Source of the DNA: RI-106 sp964496875
GTDB lineage: Bacteria; Cyanobacteriota; Vampirovibrionia; Obscuribacterales; Obscuribacteraceae
Length of the DNA: 64,000 bases
Assembly (NCBI GenBank): GCA_964496875.1
Contig: CAZCBH010000002.1
Span: 62,001-126,000, forward strand
Direction: 5' to 3'
Of the stretch, positions 58,640 through 64,000 are shown one piece after another (within the stretch, counting starts at the first letter, position 1; the number at the start of each line of letters is the position of its first letter). The position numbers and the translations under genes are program-made. Under the pieces are notes generated by a model. That model searched no databases. It was not told the DNA's origin and saw only the letters and a program-made list of their open reading frames with translations.

Positions 58640-60042
58640 AGCAGGAGCTTCTCAGTGTCGGCATCGATATCGGTACCACCACCACGCATTTGGTGTTTTG
58701 CATGCTTCGAGCAGAGAATACCAGGGGCTTTTCTCAGATACCGCGTCAGAGAATCGCGGCAGATAGCAAGATTCTCTACCAGAGTCCAATCTTTTTTACT
58801 CCCCTTGATAAAGACGACAACATTGACGCACCTGCCGTCTATAGACTGGTCGAAGCGGAGTATCGCAGAGCTTCGATAGAGCCCGGTGCGGTCTCGTGCG
58901 GAGCCGCGATCATCACCGGAGAATCCGCCGCCAGGCGAAATGCCGCCGCGCTGATTGCAGAGTTGTCCCGACTGGCTGGTGATTTCGTGGCGGCAAGCGC
59001 TGGTTCCGAACTGGAGAGTATCCTTTCTGCCAGGGGCTCGGGAGCCAGTGCTTTTTCCAGAAAAGCCGGCTGTCGGGTACGGAACATAGATATCGGTGGC
59101 GGTACTACGAACGCTGCCACTTTTTTCGCCGGTGAGCTTGAAAGTTCATGGTATCTCGATTTTGGCGGGCGGTTCATTCGCTTTACAGAGGACGGTCTCG
59201 TCGCCTCGATATCTCCATCCGCTCAACAGCTTTTCAATGAGCTGGGCCTTGATATAAAATGTGGAGATAAGCCCCGCGAGTGCCTTCTGGTCGAGAGTGC
59301 CAATGCTGTTGCCGGAGCGATACTGGACACCTGTCTCGATTCTGATGATGATCAGATGCAGGCGCACCCTCATTACTGGTTCTCCGGTGGAGTGGCGGAG
59401 CTCATAAAGGAGAGCGAGAAGAACAAACTGGTCTATGGAGACATGGGAGTTTTTCTGGCGGACGCACTGCACCAAGAACTAGAGCGCCGCGGTCTTAGTT
59501 ACAAGATAGCCGAGCAGGCAATTCGTGCCACCGTAATAGGTGCCGGTTCCGAAATTGTGCAGTTGAGCGGTCATACCGTTTTTGTCGACGAGGCTCTTTT
59601 GCCGCTTAAAAACCTGCCTCTATTGAGGGTGCCGGAAGGAGCCTCTCTAGCTTCTTGTTTGAGGGAACTCCGCAGAAACTATCTCGATCAATTCGAAGAC
59701 GGGCCGGTAGCCCTGATTTTGCCTGATTTACCTTTGCACAGTTATAAAGCTTTGTGTGACGCAGCCGAGCAGATACTCGATTTTATCGAAGCGGTGGAGC
59801 CGGTTGCGCCTCATGTTTTCCTCACCCGCTCCGACTCGGCCATGGCTCTTGGTCAGCAGATTCGCAAGAGAAGCAGAGATCTTCCTTTGATAGTACTGGA
59901 CGGCATCGATCTGTTGGAGGGCGACTATCTAGAGATAGGCAGAGCGATTTCAGGGGGGCTTACCCTTCCTGTTATAGTCAAGACCCTTGTTTTTCCGGAT
60001 CAGCCGGATCAGATTGAGTTGTCCGAGGTCGAGGAGAAGTGA
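58636..60042 (+). CDS. eutA: Ethanolamine ammonia-lyase reactivating factor
   Basis: A 468-residue ATPase of the actin/Hsp70-like fold that exchanges damaged cobalamin from EutBC. The phosphate-binding start VGIDIGTTTTHLVF and the second phosphate loop VRNIDIGGGTTNAATF are clear, with VIGAGSEIVQLSGHTVF as the adenosine motif. It is coupled to eutC by a four-base overlap. Presence of EutA supports an active lyase. A methyltransferase gene follows 34 bases later. Confidence 0.92.
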   Translation: MKQELLSVGIDIGTTTTHLVFCMLRAENTRGFSQIPRQRIAADSKILYQSPIFFTPLDKDDNIDAPAVYRLVEAEYRRASIEPGAVSCGAAIITGESAARRNAAALIAELSRLAGDFVAASAGSELESILSARGSGASAFSRKAGCRVRNIDIGGGTTNAATFFAGELESSWYLDFGGRFIRFTEDGLVASISPSAQQLFNELGLDIKCGDKPRECLLVESANAVAGAILDTCLDSDDDQMQAHPHYWFSGGVAELIKESEKNKLVYGDMGVFLADALHQELERRGLSYKIAEQAIRATVIGAGSEIVQLSGHTVFVDEALLPLKNLPLLRVPEGASLASCLRELRRNYLDQFEDGPVALILPDLPLHSYKALCDAAEQILDFIEAVEPVAPHVFLTRSDSAMALGQQIRKRSRDLPLIVLDGIDLLEGDYLEIGRAISGGLTLPVIVKTLVFPDQPDQIELSEVEEK

Positions 60043-60076
60043 TGCAAGAAAAATTCCCTCAGAAGGGGCGTTATCG

Positions 60077-60808
60077 GTGACCGATCAGCATTATCTGAAC
60101 CCACTTCTGGTGGAACTGTATGATCTTGATAGTGGCTGGTCCGAAGACAGGCAATATTATCTTTCGCTGGCTTCCGGCAAAGACATGCGCATTCTTGATC
60201 TCGGTTGCGGTACCGGCCTGTTGTGCAATGCTTATGCGCAAACCGGTCATCATGTGGTAGGGGTCGACCCCTCTTCTGCTATGCTGCAGTCGGCTCGACA
60301 GAAAGAGTTCGGAGCAAAGATAGAGTGGATAGAATCATCGGCCCAGGAGTTTCGCTCTCCCCAAAAATTCGACCTCATTATAATGACCGGTCATGCTTTT
60401 CAGGTGCTGCTCACCGATGAGGATATTGCCTCCACTTTCGATACTATCAAGGCTCAGCTCGCTCCCGGCGGACTTGCCGTTTTCGAGTCGAGAAATCCTT
60501 CTATAGAGTGGTCATCTAGATGGAACTATGAAATCGAGCTTTCCTGTCCCAGAGGATCTGTTATAGAGAGAAGAGAGTTTCTCTCCTTCGAAAGCGGGAC
60601 CGAGTTCATGAATTTCGAATTGAAATACAGCTTTTCAGAGTCGGAGTTCGTTTCTAGAAGTCGTTTGAGATTTCCTGATTTAGAAAAGATCAAGTCGAGT
60701 CTTTTTGAAGCCTCGCTTGTCCTGGAAGCTTTGTTCGGAGACTGGCGGCAGGGAGAATTTCAGGAGAACAGCTCTGAAGAGATGATCTTTCATGTGCGGT
60801 CGCGCTGA
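60077..60808 (+). CDS. Class I SAM-dependent methyltransferase
   Basis: A 243-residue methyltransferase. Motif I is MRILDLGCGTGLLCNAYAQTGHHVVGVDPSSAML, motif II FDLIIMTGHAFQVLL, and motif III LAPGGLAVFESRN. The C-terminal part is a beta-rich lid. The start is GTG with AAGGGG eight bases upstream; the frame is open into eutA, but that part codes nothing recognisable. It may be cotranscribed with eutC-eutA, though a link to ethanolamine is not evident. The substrate is unknown; there is no reason from sequence to connect it with the OvoA homologue 50 kb away. Confidence 0.85.
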   Translation: MTDQHYLNPLLVELYDLDSGWSEDRQYYLSLASGKDMRILDLGCGTGLLCNAYAQTGHHVVGVDPSSAMLQSARQKEFGAKIEWIESSAQEFRSPQKFDLIIMTGHAFQVLLTDEDIASTFDTIKAQLAPGGLAVFESRNPSIEWSSRWNYEIELSCPRGSVIERREFLSFESGTEFMNFELKYSFSESEFVSRSRLRFPDLEKIKSSLFEASLVLEALFGDWRQGEFQENSSEEMIFHVRSR

Positions 60809-60811
60809 GTT

Positions 60812-61894
60812 TTATCTGGGTAGAGAAACCAGAAATTCACTGCCGCCAAGCGAAGAGGCTCTGTATTCGATTCTTCCATGGTGCAGATCGGTTATCAGCT
60901 TACACAGATACAGGCCAAGACCGGTTCCGATTGTCCGTCTGCCATGCTTGTTCTTGTGAAACCGTTCGAAAATCGTCGGCAGTTCGTCCTCGGGTATGCC
61001 CGGACCAGAGTCACCGACCGCTATTTCTATCGAGTCGTCTAGTTCTTTGTAGTAAGTTTGAATCTGTCCGCCCTGGGGCGTGTATTTGATGGCATTGGAT
61101 ACCAGGTTGAAGAGCAGGCGAAAAATCTCTTTTCTGTCTCCATCTATTTTGATGGAGCCCTTGCCGGGGGCAGGATTGAGTTTGATATTCTTGGCTCGCA
61201 TGAGAGGCTCGAGCGACTCGCAACATTCGTCAAGTAGTATTTTTAGATTGACCGGTTCGATGTCCAGTTTCAAGTCTCCCTGGTCGTAGTTCGCCATAGA
61301 CAGTAGAGATTCGCACATATCGAGCAGCAGCCGAATATTGTCGATGCTCTTGGTCAGAATCGTTTTGTATCTGTCCGGCATCTCACCATAGGTGCCGTCA
61401 TAGGCTTGCTGCATCGTCATGTTCAAAGCCAGAAGCGGTGTTTTGAGATCATGGGTGAGAGCATAGGCGAAGTCTTTGATAGTCTCGGATTTTGCCAGTA
61501 GATTCTCATGCAGCTCTAGAATTCTAAGACCAGAATTTATTCTTGCCAGAAGTTCGTTTTTATTGAAGGGTTTGGTCAGGTAGTCATCGGCACCGGCGTT
61601 GATGCCTGTGATCAGATCCTCTGCCTGCACTTTTGCCGTCAGCAGGATGAAATAAGTGTAGTCGCTCTCTTTTTTCTGGCGGACGTATTTGAGTACTTCA
61701 AGACCATCTACAGCAGGCATCATCCAGTCGCAGATGATCATCCTCGGGGCATCCGCGTCGTCGACAGCTTTGATTGCCTCTTTGCCGTCGCTCAGTGCCA
61801 CCACATTGAAACCGGATTTTGTGAGGATGGTTTTGAGAAGCAATAGTGAGTTCGGGTCGTCGTCGACGATTAATATCCTTTTACTAGCTGTCAT
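60812..61894 (-). CDS. Response regulator-histidine kinase (receiver first)
   Basis: A 360-residue cytoplasmic protein with a receiver domain (about 5-122; acidic pair VDDD, phosphoacceptor Asp56 in IICDWMMPAVDG, Lys in DDYLTKPF). It is joined directly to a HisKA domain (FAYALTHDLKTPLLAL, His148) and a HATPase domain (NLVSNAIKYTPQGGQ, DSGPGIPEDELPTIFERF, GTGLGLYLCKL). The receiver probably gates the kinase. Its start overlaps the stop of the upstream hybrid kinase by four bases, so the two belong to one phosphorelay. The output regulator is not in the window. Confidence 0.93.
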   Translation of the reverse strand: MTASKRILIVDDDPNSLLLLKTILTKSGFNVVALSDGKEAIKAVDDADAPRMIICDWMMPAVDGLEVLKYVRQKKESDYTYFILLTAKVQAEDLITGINAGADDYLTKPFNKNELLARINSGLRILELHENLLAKSETIKDFAYALTHDLKTPLLALNMTMQQAYDGTYGEMPDRYKTILTKSIDNIRLLLDMCESLLSMANYDQGDLKLDIEPVNLKILLDECCESLEPLMRAKNIKLNPAPGKGSIKIDGDRKEIFRLLFNLVSNAIKYTPQGGQIQTYYKELDDSIEIAVGDSGPGIPEDELPTIFERFHKNKHGRRTIGTGLGLYLCKLITDLHHGRIEYRASSLGGSEFLVSLPR

Positions 61895-64000
61895 TTTTTG
61901 CTCATCTCACTTAATTCCAGTGCCACTTTCTCCAGTTGTTCTACTAAGAGAGTCTTCAGTTGTTTGACCTGGTCTTCCTTCTTTTCTCGGGCTGCTTGTT
62001 CCAGTCTGTTTAGAGTGTCGATTACCGCTTCGGCGCCAAGGTTGCTTACCGCTCCCCGAATGCGGTGGGTGGCGGCTTCCAGGCTTCCCTGTCCATTACT
62101 CTCGAGGACAATCTTTTTGTATTCCGGCAAAGTATTGATGAAGGTTTCGGAAGCTTCTTTAATCAGTTCCCAGTCATTTTGAAAGAGTTCTTGAATAAAT
62201 TGATTTTGGATGAGAGCCGTCTCGCTTCGAACTTCATGGAAAGAATCTCCGGTAGAGCAGAGTTCTTCCAACTTTCGGAAGAGTTCGCTCGAAGAAAAGG
62301 GTTTTGAAATATAGTCGTCTACTCCCGCTTCGATGAATTTCTCTCGTTCGTCTCTGGTGGCATAGGCGGTGGAGGCGATGATGGTGATGTGTTTTCCGGT
62401 CTCTTCTTCTTGGGCTCGGATAAGCTTGGTTGCTGTGATTCCGTCCATGGTCGGCATTTGCAGGTCCATAATCACCGCATCATAGTCTGACTTTGCCAGC
62501 TCTTTAAGGACCTCCTGTCCATTTTCTACGATTGTACATTTGTGCCCTCTTCTCGCGAGGAGCAGAGAGACAATCTTCTGATTTACCTTGTCATCTTCGG
62601 CTATCAGAATGTTATAGGAAATGTCGTTGATACCACTGGTGGAGCTTGACTGAATTCGTTCTCTCAGTTGCGGATAGCGCTCGATACTTTCGCTTAAAGC
62701 TGTAAACAGGCGAGTCTCACTGACAGGTTTGCTCACCACATGATGAATATTCAGCTCCGAGACATCCAGTGATACTTTAGAGCGGCTGTTTTGACTGAGC
62801 AGTAGAATCGGCATGTCGAAGAATTTGGGGTCATTGCGAATTTGCGCCACCAGATCGAGACCTTCCATCTCGGAAGAACCATGATCGATGATCGCTATCG
62901 AATACGGCGTGCCCTGATTGTGGGCATTGAGCAGCTCTTTCACGGCGTCTGCGTTGGATGTTACCGATTTGACTTTCATGTGCCATGACTCGAGCATCAA
63001 AGCCAATACTTTTCTGGAAACAGCGTCCTCGTCCACCACGAGCACGGAAAGGTCTTGCAGAATGTTCGTGGCTTTGAGAGATAGTTTTCCGTCGCTGTAA
63101 GCAGGTTTTTGAAGAGTGATCACAAAACTGAATTTGGAGCCGCTGCCTTCTTCGCTTTCCAGCCAGATCCAGCCTTTCATCATCTCCACAAGTTTGTGAG
63201 CAATAGTCAGTCCCAGTCCGGTACCACCATAGTTTCTCGAAACCGAGCTGTCGGCCTGGATAAATGCTTCGAAGATGGAATTTTTCTTGTCGTCGGGAAT
63301 TCCAATACCGGTGTCGACCACTTCGCAGCGAATCGCCACCTCTTCTTCGCTTTGCTCCTTGCTGTCTTCCAGGGCGACCGTTACGAAGATGCTGCCCCGG
63401 TCTGTAAACTTGAGAGCGTTACTGATTAGATTGAGAAGGATCTGTCTTATCCTGTTCCAGTCTCCAATAAGAATATTCGGAATATCTTCGGCAATTTCAT
63501 AATTCAAAGCCAGGCCTTTCTTGGAGGCATTGAAAGAGAAAAGCTGTACTACTTCCGCCACCGATTCGTGCAGATCGAAGGGCTCCAGAACAAGGCTGAG
63601 TTGACCGGATTCGATTTTTGAGAAATCGAGAATATCATCCACGATGCCGGTGAGCACCTCGGCGGATCGTTTAGCCGTGACCAGATAATCTATTTGCTCT
63701 TCGCTCAATTCGGTATCGAGAGCCAGTTGCAGCATTCCATATATACCGTTGAGCGGCGTTCTTATTTCGTGGCTTACCTGGGCGATAAATTCGTCCTTGG
63801 CTTTACTGGTTTTTTCGGAAGCTTCCTTTGCTTTCTTTAGATTATCGATTACCTTTTTTCTCTCTGACACATCCTGAATAAAGGCACAGAAATATTGTGT
63901 GTCTCCCTGGTGAATCGGCACGACCGATATCTCAACCGGAAACTCCTCTCCGTCGCTTCTCAATGCTGTCATAGAGAGCCTTTTATTGAGAATGGGCGAA
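61891..64000 (-). CDS. Hybrid sensor histidine kinase with two receivers and Hpt (5' end outside window)
   Basis: The frame is open to the right edge and the visible protein starts inside a PAS domain (NKRLSMTALRSDGEEFPVEIS), so the true N-terminus is missing; the Met at 63972 is internal. After the PAS come HisKA (FIAQVSHEIRTPLNGIYG), HATPase (NLISNALKFTDRGS, DTGIGIPDDKKNSIFEAF, GTGLGLTIAHKL), and a first receiver with IAIIDHGSSEMEG. A second receiver follows (LIAEDDKVNQKIV, VIMDLQMPTMDG), then a C-terminal Hpt domain with AATHRIRGAVSNLGA. It can carry a complete four-step phosphorelay in one chain and is coupled to the receiver-kinase downstream. Confidence 0.93.
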   Translation of the reverse strand, partial: SPILNKRLSMTALRSDGEEFPVEISVVPIHQGDTQYFCAFIQDVSERKKVIDNLKKAKEASEKTSKAKDEFIAQVSHEIRTPLNGIYGMLQLALDTELSEEQIDYLVTAKRSAEVLTGIVDDILDFSKIESGQLSLVLEPFDLHESVAEVVQLFSFNASKKGLALNYEIAEDIPNILIGDWNRIRQILLNLISNALKFTDRGSIFVTVALEDSKEQSEEEVAIRCEVVDTGIGIPDDKKNSIFEAFIQADSSVSRNYGGTGLGLTIAHKLVEMMKGWIWLESEEGSGSKFSFVITLQKPAYSDGKLSLKATNILQDLSVLVVDEDAVSRKVLALMLESWHMKVKSVTSNADAVKELLNAHNQGTPYSIAIIDHGSSEMEGLDLVAQIRNDPKFFDMPILLLSQNSRSKVSLDVSELNIHHVVSKPVSETRLFTALSESIERYPQLRERIQSSSTSGINDISYNILIAEDDKVNQKIVSLLLARRGHKCTIVENGQEVLKELAKSDYDAVIMDLQMPTMDGITATKLIRAQEEETGKHITIIASTAYATRDEREKFIEAGVDDYISKPFSSSELFRKLEELCSTGDSFHEVRSETALIQNQFIQELFQNDWELIKEASETFINTLPEYKKIVLESNGQGSLEAATHRIRGAVSNLGAEAVIDTLNRLEQAAREKKEDQVKQLKTLLVEQLEKVALELSEMSKK

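Noticed and set aside
59987..60076. Methyltransferase start within eutA
   Set aside because: The extra 30 residues are out-of-frame eutA sequence; a GTG with AAGGGG upstream at 60077 is better.
63900..63972. Start of the right-edge kinase at the Met at 63972
   Set aside because: The frame continues to the window edge with PAS-like sequence upstream, so this Met is internal.

Overview
The window reads as a piece of a free-living bacterial chromosome with close to 50 percent GC. It is dense with genes on both strands, and I see no rRNA, tRNA, insertion sequence, phage or CRISPR array. The gene content fits a non-photosynthetic relative of Cyanobacteria, of the Melainabacteria/Obscuribacterales type. 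The pointers are many small secreted proteins with TPR or Sel1 repeats, a CruA/CruP-type lycopene cyclase beside crtI and crtB, a PspA/Vipp1-like protein, a TadG-like protein and a PPi-type phosphofructokinase. This placement is inference from families; no marker gene is present to confirm it.

Layout: 0-3.6 kb holds the start of a protein that leaves on the left and a PAS histidine kinase/OmpR regulator pair. 3.6-7 kb is a coupled pair: a secreted GH5 glycosidase with a Pro-Asp linker and coiled coil, then a TadG-like protein. 7.5-24.5 kb is mixed: a PH-like membrane protein, a GNAT acetyltransferase, an OvoA-type sulfoxide synthase without its methyltransferase domain, an ankyrin protein, an MshEN-like repeat protein, a LOG protein, an EF-hand protein, a TPR-hydrolase fusion, a pseudouridine synthase and several unrecognised secreted proteins. 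A 31-residue Cys-tailed peptide sits at 19.8 kb.

24.6-28.7 kb (minus strand) is the most interesting part. It encodes PPi-type phosphofructokinase, a prephenate dehydrogenase-prephenate dehydratase fusion, DAHP synthase and chorismate mutase: entry to the shikimate pathway plus the Phe/Tyr branch. The 337 bp before DAHP synthase hold two consecutive ribosome-mediated attenuators. Each has a leader peptide with a run of Tyr and Phe codons, an antiterminator pairing that starts inside the leader peptide, and an overlapping intrinsic terminator. Neither DAHP synthase nor the dehydratase has an ACT or other feedback domain, so control appears to lie in the leader RNA.

29-40 kb carries TPR and secreted proteins, a glycine-zipper/VirB10-like protein, a group II truncated haemoglobin, a hydrolase-fold lipoprotein without its nucleophile, PlsC, an ATP-grasp enzyme, a PspA-like protein and a nitroreductase. 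40.3-48 kb is a carotenoid region: crtI-crtB-cruA on plus; a second CrtI-like enzyme, a glycosyltransferase and a DUF2269 protein on minus; and a DUF2141 protein. 48-56.4 kb has a CorA channel, Sel1/TPR proteins, an FMN reductase and a TPR-zincin. 56.4-60 kb holds ethanolamine ammonia-lyase with eutB divergent from eutC-eutA. The right edge is a two-gene phosphorelay whose hybrid kinase runs off the window.
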